Of a DNA stretch of 64,000 bases, positions 10,409 to 22,620 are shown in pieces. Origin of the DNA: Cyrtodaria siliqua. Lineage: Eukaryota; Mollusca; Bivalvia; Adapedonta; Hiatellidae. The stretch's first letter is position 1, and each line of letters opens with the position of its first letter. The position numbers and the translations under genes were made by a program. The notes beneath the pieces were generated by a model. It was not told where the DNA came from. It saw nothing but the letters and a program-made list of their open reading frames with translations, and made no database searches. The stretch is taken from contig JAWPHD010005087.1 of NCBI GenBank assembly GCA_037043455.1, positions 62,001 to 126,000 on the forward strand. Reading direction: 5' to 3'.

Positions 10409-12405
10409 AGCTCGACTGATCAGAGATCAGCAGAGCTTATGCCCTGGTGCGGCGTCCGTCGTCCGTCCGTCTGTCTGTCTGTCCGTCTGTCCGTAAACTT
10501 TTTTTTGTAGAGACTACTCCTCTGAAACTACTGAATGGATTTTCATGAAACTTTAGAGAAATGTTGCCCATGAAGTCTAGTTGATCCTAGCAAAAATTCA
10601 TGTTGATGTAAAATCCCAGATGGCCGCCAAATCTAAAAATAGGTTTTTAAAAAACAAGTTTGTAGCGACTTCTTCTTGAAAACTATAAGTGATATTGATA
10701 TGTTTTTTTTACTAAAATGATCAGCATGACATGATGTTGGTCCTTGTCGAAAATCGTTTTGATTCGACGTTAAACATGGCTTCCAGCGGCCATCTTTGTT
10801 TACATAGAGTTATATAGTTTTAACTTGTAGCGAATACTCCTTTGAAACTTCTTGGCGGATTTTCATGAAACTTTACAGGAATGTTGCTCTTGATGTCTAA
10901 TTGATCCTAGCAACATTTCAGATCGGCCAGAAATTCAAGATGGCCGCCACAGCTAAAAATAGATTTTTAAAAAAGAAGTTTGTAGCGACTACGTCTTAAA
11001 ACTATAAGTGATATTGATATGGGACTTTTTGTAAAATGATCAGCATGACATGATGGTTATCAGAGTCAAGCATTATTTTGATTCGACGTTAAACATGGCT
11101 GCCAGTGGCCATCTTTGTTTACATAGAGTTATATAATGAAAACTTGTAGCGACTACTCCTCTGAAACTACTTGACGGATGTTCATAAAACTTCACAGGAA
11201 TGTTGCTCTTGATGTCTAGCTGATCCTAGATGGCCCCCACGGCTAAAAATAGATTTAGAATAAATAAATTTATAGCGACTACTTCTTGAAAACTGTAAGT
11301 GATATTGATATGGGACATTTTCTAAAATAATCATCATGACATGGTGTTGATCCTTGTCGAAATTTATTTCGATGTGACTTTAAACATGGCAATTTTTTAT
11401 GAAACTTCACAGGAATGTTTCTCTTGATGTCTAATTGATCCCAGATTTTTTTTAGGTCGGCCGGAAATTCAAGTTTGCCGCCATGGCTAAAAACAGATTT
11501 TTAAAAAAAAGTTTGTAGCGACTATTTCTTGAAAACTGTAAGTGATATTGATATGGGACTTTTTCTAAAATGATCGATATGGAATGATGTTGATCCTTGT
11601 CGAAAATTGTTTTGATGCGACGTTAAACATGGCCGCCAGCGGCCATCTTTGTTTACATAGAGTTATATAATGAAAACGTGTAGCGACTATGTCTCTGAAA
11701 CTACTTGACGGATTTTCATGAAACTTCACAGGAATGTTGCTCTTGATGTCTTATTGATCCTAGAAAGATTTCAGGTCGGCCGGAGATTCAAGATGGCCGC
11801 CACAGCTAAATATAAATTTTTAAAAAAAGTTTGTAGTGACTACATGTTGAAAAGAGTGATATTGATATGGGACTTTTTCTAAAATGATTAGCATGACATG
11901 ATGTTGGTCCTTGTCAAAAATTGTTTTGATTCGATGTTAAACATGGCTGTCAGCGGCCATCTTTCTTTACATAGAGTTATCTAGTAAAAACGTGTAGCGA
12001 CTACTCCTCTGTAACTACTGGACGGATTTTCATGAAACTTCACAGGAATGTTGCCCATGATGTCTAATTGATCCTAGCAAAATGTCAGGTCGTCCGGAAA
12101 TTCAAGATGGCCACCATGGCTAAAAATAGGTTTTCAAAATACAATAAGTGATATTGATATGGGACTTCTTCTAAAATGGTCAGTATGACATGATGTTGAT
12201 CCTTGTCAAAAATTATTTTGATTTTGACTTTAAACATGGCCGGCAGCGGCCATCTTTCTTTACATAGCCTTATAATGAAAAACTTGTAGCGACTACTCCT
12301 CTGAAACGACTTGACGGATTTTCATGAAACTTCACAGGAATGTAGATCTAGCTATCAAAAACCTATCAGTAGAGCTTCAAGGTCATTGACCTCTTGTTTT
12401 CTTTT
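10409..12405 (+). mobile_element. (CCGT)n-headed element with ~320-bp tandem core
   Basis: Starts TTAGCTCGACTGATCAGAGA, then GCAGAGCTTATGCC, a GTCCGTCTGTC microsatellite (10450-10495) and about six ~320-bp units. Units carry GTAGCGACTACTCCTCTGAA, AAACATGGCTGCCAGCGGCC and CAAGATGGCCGCCA. It ends with AGAGCTTCAAGGTCATTGAC near 12395. Some units are shortened (11220-11460). No ORF of note. Confidence 0.75.
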
Positions 12406-13115
12406 ATACTGAAATGAAATAAATATAAGTGCTGTCATTTAGTGGTCTATTTGTTAATTTATCTAGAAAATAAGTTGCCTGGAGATGGTATAGAGGGTTC
12501 TAAAAAAAACAACCTCATATAGCTACTTACCAATGCTGAAGGAATTTACATCGTTTTCCTTTATTTTAGCCGAGGACGTCTCTATGTTTAGAAAAAACTA
12601 CATTCATTTTTTTTAAATCGGATGTTAGGAAGAACAAATCAAGATACTTTTGTAGCTATTTTTTTCACTACATAAATTGTTCTATTTCTGCCCTGTTCGC
12701 TGACGCCATTACAGAACTTCGGTGAGTGCTTAGACAAGCCACGCCCCATAACCTCGCCCTTCTGATGGGGACGTAAACCAGGCTCTCCCGTGCACTCCGA
12801 AAACGTTAAAGACTAAGAGTATGGCAAGGTTCCCGAATTCCTATGTATCCGTCCCCTGTCTCGAAATAACCTATACAATGAGTTGATGAAATCGTTAAAC
12901 AAGAATTCAAATATGATGACACGAAAAACATTGCGAATCAGTTGTTGCAGACATAGTTTAGAAACCGAACATTGCGAATATATGTAGAGCGATATAGACA
13001 GAGTCAGCTATACAGAGTTTTATTAAATCATGCAGATAACCTTTATTTCTTACACACAAAAACGTTTATTCTTTTAAAGGCACGAACCCTTAAAATAACG
13101 GCAATATTACAGAGC
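12406..13115. other. No gene seen
   Basis: AT-rich intergenic sequence. A short CACGCCCCATAACCTCGCCC stretch near 12745 has no recognisable function. Confidence 0.5.
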
Positions 13116-13290
13116 TCAGCTTATAAGTGAGAAAGCGTCGAGATTCTTACGGATGGCGGGAGGTATACAGTACTGGATCTACCCCGGAAAAATGGTGGTG
13201 ATCGGCCTCTACCACAAACAAAGCGACCATCATATATGGCCTAAAATGTGCTAAAATGACTTAAAACACCAAGATTGAATATGCGTAAAT
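13116..13290 (+). repeat. SINE-like repeat body
   Basis: Shares TTCTTACGGATGGCGGGAGG, a TACAGTACTGG motif and CTACCCCGGAAAA with the minus-strand repeat at 17165-17345, which has a tRNA-like head. This copy lacks a clear head. Probable 5'-truncated SINE. Confidence 0.6.
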
Positions 13291-13612
13291 TGAGCTAGGA
13301 GTTGGTTAACTCCAGTTTCGACATTCCGGTTTTGGCCCGGCTGTTTAAAAACCGTTTATATTGTGTCTATAGAGTTCGGATTTTCAAAATATGTAAATTA
13401 TATATATATTTATCACATAACAAGCGGTGTGGGAGTGTAATAACACCATTCAATATTTTCGATATTCCACTTGTGGTATAACATAACGTTAAAGACGTCA
13501 TGGACGTCACGTTAATGTACGTGTTCTGACGTGTTAAAGCGACAGGCAAAATGCAATAAAAGTCGATATGTGAGTTATGTGCTAAATAGAATCTAACATT
13601 CGTTGTCAGTCG

Positions 13613-13709
13613 TTATTGAATTTATTAAACTCGCTAGCAAAGATGATATAATGCTCGGCAAGAGCCTTGCATTATATCATTTTGCCAACTCGTTTAATAA
13701 ATTCAATAA
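13613..13709. repeat. 97-bp hairpin (imperfect palindrome)
   Basis: TTATTGAATTTATTAAAC (13613-13630) pairs perfectly with 13692-13709. An inner ATGATATAATGC (13643-13654) pairs with 13669-13680. Likely a short foldback MITE. Confidence 0.85.
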
Positions 13710-13794
13710 TGAATGAGTACTCATGTAAGATCCTCTATATATTGTTACCCTCATGCTATATAAGTGTACACGTTTATGAATCCAGCTGTCAGAT

Positions 13795-13998
13795 TGTTTC
13801 TATTAATAGCACACATATAACTAGTTGATTCTAGTAATTTCTAAATTAGTGTTTACATACTGAGATGTGCAGATTGTTACAGAACAGTATATCATCTAGA
13901 ATTAATAGCACACATATAAATAGTGGATTCTAGTAATTTCTAAATTAGTGTTTACATACTGAGATGTGCAGATTGTTAGAACTGTCTATCATCTAGAA
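13795..13998. repeat. Tandem duplication, ~99-bp unit
   Basis: TTAATAGCACACATATAA at 13803 recurs at 13902 and is followed in both copies by GATTCTAGTAATTTCTAAAT and TGAGATGTGCAGATTGTTA. Two units. Confidence 0.9.
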
Positions 13999-15037
13999 TG
14001 TTCCATGTTGGTATATAAAGCTGACCTTAGTAAAACTTGGAGGGTTGGGGTTTCAGTATTAGTATTGTAAGTGGAGTATCTGGTTCATTATTTTAATTGA
14101 GAATTTACAACATATTGGATGCTGTGAATTAAAATATGTTGCGAGAGGATAAACAAATATTGTGCTCATCCAGTGACATTGGATTATTGCATTTATTGGA
14201 CATTTGAACTATAATGAATTAATAAACCAGGAAAGACTTGAAGTGAAAGTAGATTAAAGGGACACTTGACATTTTAGATTAAAGGGACACTTACCAATAT
14301 TATTTGGATTTTATTCGTATATTGGATTTTAAAGAAATACTGGATACATTTTATGTATAATCTGTTAGTGAATATCTTTCATTGTATTGTTGCTGGTTTT
14401 ACTTCCTTTCTTGTTACATTTCACCCGTAACCATATATATACGGTAAAGAATAGTATACATCTTACAAGACCCGTTATGGATCACTGGATCACGGAGGAT
14501 TCAAGGAAGATGGGTATTTAAAAAGATAAACTTGAGACAAATTATCAACCAATTAATACTATAAACTATATATATATATATAACTCGTCGGCAGTATCTT
14601 TAGAAACTGCAAGTATGCATCTGTTGTAAACTTTGCCTTTGCCCTGGATAGAGACTTTAAACAAACGTCTCTTTTGAATTGAACCGTCGCTATTTTGTTT
14701 AATTCGTGACATGTGCTGTACTGTGGGGAGGGGTGAGCACGTATGCAACATTATTGTATACACATATACAAGATCCGTTTACTTTCAATGTAACAGGAAA
14801 CGTCAATATTCGTTCATATTGACGTGTAGTAAAGTCATATTGGGTATGTAATGTATACTCGTTCGTGATTGGTCCACTTTTCTGTTCATGTTGTTAGTTT
14901 CATTGTGAAAATTCGATGTAACGATAATATGTTTGTTTCAAATAAATATGTTTGATGAAAATTAAATATTAAAACCTGTTGTTTTGTTCCAATTATTCAT
15001 CGTTATATTAATAATGAGTATGCAATAAAAAGGTTAT
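13999..15037. other. No gene seen
   Basis: AT-rich sequence. A small direct repeat, AGATTAAAGGGACACTT, occurs twice near 14250-14292, and a short (TA)n tract lies at 14568-14580. The 65-residue minus-strand frame at 14566-14763 has no recognisable features. Confidence 0.5.
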
Positions 15038-15130
15038 ATTGGGATATATGCACTCGTTCTTCCGCCTATACATATTATCCTAAAGTCGTGCACTATTGTT
15101 ACGTGGAAGAACTCGTGCATATATCCCAAT
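15038..15130. repeat. 93-bp hairpin
   Basis: ATTGGGATATATGCAC at 15038 pairs with 15115-15130, and the stem extends through TCTTCC/GGAAGA with few mismatches. A probable foldback MITE. Confidence 0.85.
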
Positions 15131-16156
15131 ACAAATAATAATAATAATGCCTAACTGCATGCATAAATCTGTGGTTATAAAATGACTGGATGCGATCTGG
15201 TAGAATCATGTATGGCCATCAAATTATAATTAAAACTAGGATCATAATGTACTTCAGTTCCATATAGAAGATGCAACTGCATTTGATCTATTATATCCAT
15301 TAGTCTTGCTCCTCTTAGACGTTTGCTTGTAAATACAATCGTCTTTACTCTTTGTGCATAAAAAAGTGCTGTTCTGTATATCTTGGATAAAAGGTGCGTC
15401 TGTATCAGCCAATCAGAAACGATACCAGAATATCGGTCTTATCAATATATTTTAGAAGAACCGTTCTAGACGTTTGACTTAAAAATAAACAAGCGTCGCA
15501 GATAATCTGGACTATTCACCATTGCGTATTTTTCTCGACGGCACAACTCTCAAACCCACTTCTCGACTTAGTGTTCATGGCAGTTGCAATGCATTCTGAT
15601 GAAGCTATGAGGCGCTAGATAGTGGTTAGTGATACTTTTGTCTGTGGGGTGATAGGGGCAGACTTTTGAGACAGCCTAGTCCACTTTGACCCACATACTA
15701 GTAACCTGGACACAATGTTACTGCCTTGTTTTTTATATAATGAATATAATTCAGATTTCAAATAATGTTACACTTCCATTAAAAACTGTCATACATTATA
15801 CCGCATTTAGAAATTTCAGACGAAATTTTACTAATTGGCAAATGATTTAGTTTGTGTGAGAAGCAGCATAACAGTTATGAAACATAAGCATTAGTTAATG
15901 CGAGGTTAACGTTTGCATTTGTCATTTTAACTGTGTTTCGTTACTGCAGACGGGAGCGATCACTGCATTAAAACATCGGTAATAACATCCTCGTGCAATA
16001 TTAAAGTGGTTATTTGAGAAAAAATTAAAACGAAATCAATTAAAATTGAACTGTTAAGTACTACAGAGTTAAAACGAATAATAAAATGGTTCATGAATAT
16101 TCAATCGTCACTTATCTTTCGATCGCTTCCAAATAATCGAATAATTCAAGAGAAAA
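15131..16156. other. No gene seen
   Basis: AT-rich sequence without a supported ORF, RNA gene or repeat. Confidence 0.5.
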
Positions 16157-16545
16157 AGTGTGGTTAATTGTAAGATTAGTATTAAATTGGATTTTATAGT
16201 CCCACCAACAGCTGAGGTTATATGGCGACTTTCCAGCTTCCATTGGTGGAAAATACTAGTTTATATACTGCATCTCGATAAAATGTACACCTTTCCCTTG
16301 GGCAGTGTGTACGTCTTAAATGTTATTGAGAGGTTTATGTGTCAGTCGAAGGTTATAGTCCTCCCAGCATTTTAATGTCCAACTTTGATTCTGCGGCTGA
16401 GAAGGTTCTACGCCCATTCTGCATATTATTTATCTGGATGTAACTGGAGAGTGAGCCTGGAATGTTCATTCATGTTGGCGCCACGTAACCTACCTTTTTG
16501 TTTTGTTGCACCGTAAAACCCAACTCAGTCCAATTCAATTCAGAA
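16157..16545. repeat. Foldback copy of the GGCGCACCAACAC repeat
   Basis: The left end (AAATTGGATTTTATAGTCCC ... GGTTATATGGCG) is the approximate reverse complement of the right end (CGCCACGTAACCTACC ... ACCGTAAAACCCAACTC). This gives ~50-bp imperfect inverted termini. Related to the repeats in the palindrome arms. Confidence 0.65.
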
Positions 16546-16699
16546 CCAAGGACGAATCCCCGCGGTTATTAGATGTGGACTATTTTGGGTGCATTTGATA
16601 GTATTTGGGGACTTCGGTTTTAAGTCTCATTCCAAGGACTAGTAAGGTGGGAAATCCTTTTTAACCATTTCGAAAATTAACCCAAATTCCGTCATTGGT

Positions 16700-17060
16700 T
16701 ACTAAAAGAGTATGAGAGTGGAACTTTGGAAACGGCCGAACACGATAACTATGAAATATTGCAGTCTCGGTCTGATTGAGACTGTTCTTGAACGGTAGTG
16801 AAATATGCTTGCTACCGTTCACGCCCCCTAGCCCCGGGTTGAGCAGAACTCAATATTAATAAAAAATCAATAGTACAGAATTTTGTCATGCCTTTGGCGG
16901 TGGACATGCTATATTTAATGTCGTCATTCCATGTTCAGCGGCGTATGGTCCCAGTATCTAATAACATTCTTTGCCCCGAAGAGCGAAATAAACAAAATGG
17001 TTGGAAGCAGCGGTTATAAACCGTGATGTTAACCATTACACCAAGCCGCGGGGAAAATAA
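16700..17060 (-). repeat. SINE-like repeat, tRNA-type A box
   Basis: On the minus strand it begins near 17055 with CCGCGGCTTGGTGTAATGG, matching a Pol III A box. It ends with a body (TTGAGCAGAACTC reversed, a GAACGGTAGCAAGC-type core, GTCTCGGTCTGATTGAGAC) that recurs in the opposite orientation at 57024-57165. The B box is not clear. Confidence 0.55.
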
Positions 17061-17164
17061 TACACTACTATCGAAGAGGTACTGTACTTAGCTTAACAGA
17101 AATATACTCTGGTTTTGAAGAGGTCTTGTAGTTTAACAGAATATGTTTGTTTGTAAGGTGTTTT

Positions 17165-17350
17165 ACGTCATTTTCAACACATATGAGGGTCGATTTTTTT
17201 TGTAGTGGAAGGAGACCACCCACTTTTCATGGGTAGAACCAGTTCTGTACACCTCCCGCTATCCGTAAGAATTGACACTTCCACACTTACAAGTCGAGCT
17301 CCCAACGGGATTCGAACCCGCAGCGGTGAGAGACGAGAAGGTTTACAACG
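17165..17350 (-). repeat. tRNA-derived SINE, minus strand
   Basis: The minus strand carries a canonical B box, GGTTCGAATCC (17308-17318), near its 5' end, then the body shared with 13116-13290 (GGATAGCGGGAGG, TACAGAACTGGTTCTACCC). The head does not fold as an intact tRNA, so it is a SINE and not a tRNA gene. Confidence 0.7.
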
Positions 17351-17523
17351 CAACGTCGTTAAGTTCTAAGGAGCGCTTTAACAGAATAATATACTACTAT
17401 CTCCTTTATCAATGTATGTAGTAGAAAAAAGAAATGTCGTAAAGTTCAAATATGGGATCGGTTCGATATTATTTTGTCTCATTGAACACAAAGCAAAAGT
17501 GGTCATTGCTATAATTCCATATA

Positions 17524-18545
17524 CAGTCGAACCTCGATAGCTCGAAGTCAGCGGGACCATGGGATATGTTCGAGCTATCGGTGGTTTCGAGGCATCGAGG
17601 TAACGGTAAAAAACAAAATATCTATCCGAATTTATGTACCACCCGAAATAGTGTTACTTGTGTACGTGATATCACGTATCGTTCTCCGTATGATTTTCAT
17701 GTTCATGCATGTTTGTTTAAACCTCATAACGGATATATAGCATTTAATTGTTACATTGAAAATACAAGAAAAATTGCAATAATGTGATTGTTTTATCATT
17801 TATTTAAAGAAATATCACACTAATAGATTTTAACATACATTCCGGAAGTCCGAATAATGAGAACGAGGTAAGACTGGTTTCGGTACATAAACTTCAATAG
17901 AATAGACAATAGCGTAGCACATAATTCACTGTTGAAATATCTTACTACACATATGTTTTTGTTTATACAGTTGTTTTATTTAAAAAAGTTTGTAATGAGT
18001 GATTGCTTTGCACACGACTTCATCAATTCATCTTTCACAACTAATTAAAAAGTGAACACACTTTATTTTAATTATTGTTTTATTTTTATTAAAATCAATC
18101 AACAGACATTATTAAATTAGAAAATCAACCGTGTTTAATTTATCGTAATTAACAGTAAACGAAGTTCACTAAACATACATTTTATCTGTCTATTATCGCT
18201 TTTCAATCATAAATGTTCGCACCTTTAACAATCAACTTTATCTGTTTTCGCACTATGATCGAACTTGCTACAAACAAATACAAACGCGTCGATTACAATT
18301 AATATGGCCGACGTCGCATGGCAACGGATCATCACCTTCGATTAAGCGAGGTTTAAATTGACACAAAAATGGATCTTCGGACCGTAAAAAGTATTCGAGC
18401 GAGCCGGGGTATTCGAGAAATAATATTCGAATAATCGAGGTTAAATTACATTGAATTATATAGGAGTTGTGTCGGGACCGGAAAATGTGTTCGAGTTACC
18501 GATGGTATTCGAATCACCGGTGTTCGAGCTATCGAGGTTCGACTG
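17524..18545. mobile_element. pogo/Tigger-type nonautonomous DNA transposon
   Basis: Perfect 23-bp terminal inverted repeats beginning CAGTCGAACCTCGATAGCTC (17524-17546 and 18523-18545) are flanked by TA target duplications (17522-17523, 18546-18547). Total length is 1022 bp. Subterminal TTCGAG and GGGACC motifs recur inside. The interior is AT-rich; the only open frame (17566-17787) does not look like a transposase. The CAGT...CGA(A)CCTCGAT ends are typical of pogo/Tigger-like Tc1/mariner relatives. Confidence 0.9.
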
Positions 18546-18589
18546 TAGAATGAATCAATACCTGTACGCAATTCGACGCCTGGAAACAT

Positions 18590-18885
18590 GACGTAATTTA
18601 ATCAACATTTCAGGCGTCAAATAGTTGGTAACCATTTAAATTAAATAGAAAAAGCAGGCGTCAACTAGACGGAAAGTAGCAGGAATTTGAGGCATAATAT
18701 GCAAATGAGTGGGGCTGTTCACCCCCAACCCCCACCCCCACCTTTTGGTAAACAGTATTCAGGGCAAATTTAGAGAGTATTCAGTACCTACGGCCCGGGT
18801 TAAAATAGTATTCAGTACTCGGGTTATCCATGTTAAATAGTATTCAGTATTATCAAAATTCCAGGCGTCATATAGTTGGTAACCA
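18590..18885. repeat. Direct-repeat-rich spacer
   Basis: CAGGCGTCA(A/T)ATAGTTGGT occurs at about 18612 and 18863. AGTATTCAGTA-type motifs recur four times between 18755 and 18850, and a C-rich run lies at 18720-18745. No gene. Confidence 0.6.
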
Positions 18886-19615
18886 ATTATCAGCTGTTTC
18901 CCGTCGAATGAGCTCACCTGAAGCTGGCCAGACATCACATGACCCTTGCCAGACGTCACTTGACTCCGATTGGTCGCGGCTCGGGCGGATTGGGGAAACG
19001 AAGTTGAGAGGCCATAGTGTTCGGTTGTGGTTGAGCGACGCGGACAGCTATTGTGAATATTGGAGGTATTTGGGCTAGAATACATAGGAATTCCTGACAG
19101 ATTAACACAATGGACAGGTAGGAACACTTTAATGATGTCAGAAGTGAAATAATTTCGCGTTTGAGGAAGAAATTCACGTTGAAAGAGGTGCCCCACAGTG
19201 TCGTGAAATTCGCAACGCTGTGAGTGGTTTTCACCAGGGCAACCTCTGTCCGTGAACATTTCGGAGTGAATCAGTGGGATATGATATCCTAGGAAGTGGT
19301 TATGCCTGTACGGGTGTGTTTACCCCCGGGAAAGTAAGTAAAAATAACTTTTCGGTGGGGGTGAGAAAGAGTCTCACTGCGCATGCGTGAACAAATGTCG
19401 AACAGGAAGTGAGACATTTAGCTTCCGGTGTAAACATTGGCGTTGCAGGGGAGAATTCCCTTGAAACATCGATGGGCAGGAACTCTTTCTTTGTTGTGAT
19501 GGTGTATTAATTTGCTGTATTGTTTCACATTGTGTACTGCAGTAAGAGTTAAATTTGAATTTATTGCATTAAATATTTGAAAATTGTTGCTGTGTTGTTC
19601 ATTTAATTAATTGAT
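18886..19615 (+). repeat. Gypsy 5' LTR remnant and leader
   Basis: Begins at the ATCAGCTGTTTCCCG segment shared with the 3' LTR; the first ~65 bp of the LTR (present at 27506-27570) are missing. It extends through AT-rich sequence to about 19610. The LTR end and primer-binding site are not clearly identifiable. A 166-residue minus-strand frame across it (18759-19259) shows no recognised domain. Confidence 0.55.
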
Positions 19616-19805
19616 TTGCGCTAACAACGGAGACCGGTGAAATAGATGATTTGGTCCGGATTAGGGTAAATTTGGCATCTGCGGATGAGTTGAGGCAGGT
19701 CAGGTGTCGGCCATTGTCGCAGTGCGGTACGGACAGGGCAATCTCGTACCATCGGTGTGGGAGTCTTTGACCAGGACCCACATGCATCCTTAAGACTAGA
19801 GCACC

Positions 19806-21010
19806 TTGGACTTCACACTTAGGCCTTGTGAGCCCTCGGAGACCGAGGGCCCTGGGCCGACAACCCTGGGCTGGGGTCGAATGGCCCAACAGACGCTTGA
19901 CCCTTCAGAGCAGGAGAGAATGGTACAAGAATGGGAGGATGAGTTGGAGGATGATACTGACGCGGTGTATAGGGATGAGGAGACTGGCAGCTTCCACAGG
20001 CAAGCAAACCTGGACGACATGACCCGGAATCTCCCTGATACACCGCGTGCACGTGACACTGATTCACGGGTATCACGTGCGCGCCATCCTTTCAAGTATC
20101 CGCCTAGGGGGATTCCTCTCAGCCAGAAATTGCCGTCTTACGCCTTTGTTGCAGACATCAAGCCCTCATGTTAGGGGCTACGGATCCACCAGAACCCACA
20201 AGCAGAACAGAATTGGAGCTCATGAGTGATATCCTTAAAGTGATGGGTGGCCTCGTGTGTGTGAAGGTAGAAGTACTGCCGGGCCAACCGACCACCGATA
20301 CGGGGAAGGTTGTGGCAATGGTCCAGTCAAGCCAAATATCAACCGTGGAGGCCCCCACCAATAAAGGTGTGTCCCCACAAAGTGGAGAGACCCCTACACT
20401 AAGGGTGTGTCTCCACAAAGCGCGGAGGCAATCCCAAAAGCCCCTACCAAGTCCAAGCAAGTGCGTTATGCTTCTCCACCGTTTTCGTCATCATCGAGCG
20501 AGGATGGTGATGATGAGAGCTTTGAAGATGACAGACATAGAAGCAAAAAGGGCCATAAATCGCAACTTCGTGGATCCAGGGTAGGGGGATCAAGTCCCAA
20601 AGGGTCCATACTAAGCCAGAACGGCAGGACGCGCCGCCCCGCAACGCCGAAGGGCAAGACGCGGCGCTCCCCATCGCCGAGTGGTAGAACGGGTTGTTCA
20701 CCATCGCGAAGTGGTAAGAAGCGTCGCTCCCCATCGCGAAGTGATTCCGACACGGACGACAGCTTGTCTAGGGTTGACCGTATGTAATGACTGTATATAA
20801 GTTGGAATGTCTTCTGCTTATAAACATGGCGGATCTAGGGAATGGGACCCCATCAAGTCCCTACCCAAGGCCTTCATGTATGATGGATAAACCCAGTGGC
20901 TGGTGTTTACGCAGCGCTTCACCAGTTAAGCTAGCATGAAGGGGTGGTCCAAAGCCCAATGCTTGGATTGCCTGTGCTGGTCCCTGACGGGTAAAGCAGC
21001 CGAGTTTTGT
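19806..21010 (+). pseudogene. Gypsy gag-like region
   Basis: The first segment (19806-20174) is acidic and Gln/Glu/Asp-rich. The second (20407-20787) has an acidic patch (SSSSEDGDDESFEDD) and a repeated basic SPSR/RRSPS tail. A third piece, about 20935-21060, reads KGWSKAQCLDCLCWSLTGKA, matching the W...L...L.G.A core of retrotransposon capsid domains. These are in different frames and the capsid is cut short before the protease. Gag would package element RNA; this copy cannot encode a complete one. Confidence 0.65.
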
Positions 21011-21199
21011 GCTGTCCTGAAGGAGCGGTATGCTGGGGCATCTATGTCATACCGAACCTCGATCCCGGGGTCTGGAGGCCAAACAGGGAAAACGCTAAGT
21101 AGTAAGGGGGTCGTACCAATAGGGCACGACCGCCGAACTATGGATCGATTGTATAGGTCAATGAGGGAACTCCGGCCAACATTAGGGATGTTAAACTCC

Positions 21200-21455
21200 T
21201 AACGGCAGGCCGGAAAATGTCATGCACGGATCTATCGTTGGTACAGTAACCTTGAAACTTGGCGAGAAGAGCTACCAACAAACAGTGTATGTAGCGCCTA
21301 TCGCGGAATATATGTTGCTGGGCTTCGACATGTCATTTCACCTGGATTCCGCGGTCCTTAATATGGGTGAGGGTACGTTGACATTCGATGGACAGGTTTT
21401 AAACGTGATGGCACCGTGCGTTGGTGCATCGATTACCGGGCACTCAACAACGTGA
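21200..21455 (+). pseudogene. Gypsy retropepsin-like fragment
   Basis: The 77-residue frame contains HGSIVGTVTLKLG, QQTVYVAPIAEYMLLGFDM and DGQVLNV, the C-terminal half of a Ty3/Gypsy aspartic protease where the (M)LLGxDF block follows the flap. The catalytic D(T/S)G is not present, so the domain is incomplete. It overlaps the next frame by a shift. Confidence 0.65.
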
Positions 21456-21952
21456 CCATCAAGGATGTGTTCCACTGGTGGAGGATTGCCTGGATACGTT
21501 TGCGGGGAGCGTTTGGTTCTCAAAGCTTGACGCCAACTCTGCTTATTGGTAGGTTAAATGAAAGAGGAAGACAGGAAAAAACGGCCTTCACAACCAAATA
21601 CGGCCTCTTTGAGCACGTGAAAATGGGATTCGGTTTATGTAACGCTCCAGCCACGTCTGCACGTGTCATGAACCTGGTGCTCAGAGGTTTGAATTGGAAA
21701 ACTGTGTTGGCCTTCCTGGATGGCATCCTGGTATTGGGTAGTGGTTTCAATGACCTCTTGGGGAACTTCACCGAGGCCTTGGCTAGGTGTAGGCAGTATG
21801 GCTTAAAGTTGGAGCCTAAAACATGTGTATTCTTCCAGAGGGAGATGGAGTTTCTGGGTAGAGTAGTGGGCAGTAACAGTCTAGCCATGGCTGATAAGGA
21901 CATAAAGGTGGTAAGAGAGTGGCCAACCCCCGCATGCTCCAAAGATGTTTAG
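21416..21952 (+). pseudogene. Gypsy reverse transcriptase domain, inactive
   Basis: The 178-residue frame starts in the RWCIDYRALN motif and passes a rearranged motif A region. It then has EKTAFTTKYGLFEHVKMGFG and CNAPAT (motif B). At the catalytic box the residues are FLDGILV where the family has (Y/F)xDD, so the second catalytic Asp is Gly. KLEPKTCVFFQREMEFLGRVV follows, as expected for the thumb side. A stop at 21950 separates it from the connection domain. Loss of the Asp and the disordered motif A mean no activity. Confidence 0.85.
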
Positions 21953-21958
21953 CGCTTC

Positions 21959-22620
21959 ATGGGTTTGGCGAAACTACCACCGGTTGTTTTTTGTCAAGGA
22001 CTTCTCCCCAAGTTAGCCGATCCACTTTATAGTGTGGTGGGGAAGAATAAGTTTAAATGGGACTTGGAACAGCAGACGGCGTTTCATGCCCTGAGAAGGA
22101 TTCTAACGGCTCCGCCGGTGCTGGCCCTTCCGAACCAGACGGATGATTACTTCCTCGATACGGACACCTCAGATATAGCTATCGGGCGGAGCTTCTCCAA
22201 GTCCACAGTGAGGAGAAAGTTTTCGCATATGGGAGCTATGCGTTAACAGGTGAGCAGCGGCGCTATTGCACTACGCGCAAGGAGCTGTTGGCGGTGGTTA
22301 GGTTCACCAGGCAGTATCGGTACTACCTGCTGGGAAGGCCTTTTGTGGTTAGGATGGACCACTCAAGCTTGACTTGTTTGGTAAGGTTTAAAGAACCCCA
22401 GGGGCAGTTGGCGCAATGGATGGAAGAGTTGTCTCAGTACAACATGATCCTGAAACACCGGGCTGGCAAGAAACACGGAAATGCGGATGCACTGTCTCGG
22501 ATACCAATGGTACCGGGATATTGCAACGCGTTTGAGGACGGAGTTGAGCTAGGGGATATGCCATGTGGAGGTTGTGAATACTGCACCAGGGCGGACAGGA
22601 ACTGGGGGAGTTCCATTTGA
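21959..22620 (+). pseudogene. Gypsy RT connection and RNase H region
   Basis: Two frames: 21959-22246 (FKWDLEQQTAFHALRRILTA, then DTDTSDIAIG, matching the RNase H start D.DAS..G.G) and 22288-22620 (RFTRQYRYYLLGRPFVVRMD, then HSSLT, QLAQWMEELSQYN and the HRAGKKHGNADALSR signature). A frameshift near 22205 divides them. The first frame has Arg where Gly/Ala follows the first Asp block. Confidence 0.8.

Noticed and set aside
17285..17350. tRNA gene with perfect B box (minus)
   Set aside because: No complete cloverleaf; same body as the 13.1-kb repeat, so SINE-derived.
18759..19259. 166-residue minus-strand ORF with possible secretory function
   Set aside because: Lies across the Gypsy LTR/leader in antisense, has no domain, and overlaps other frames of a GC-richer segment.
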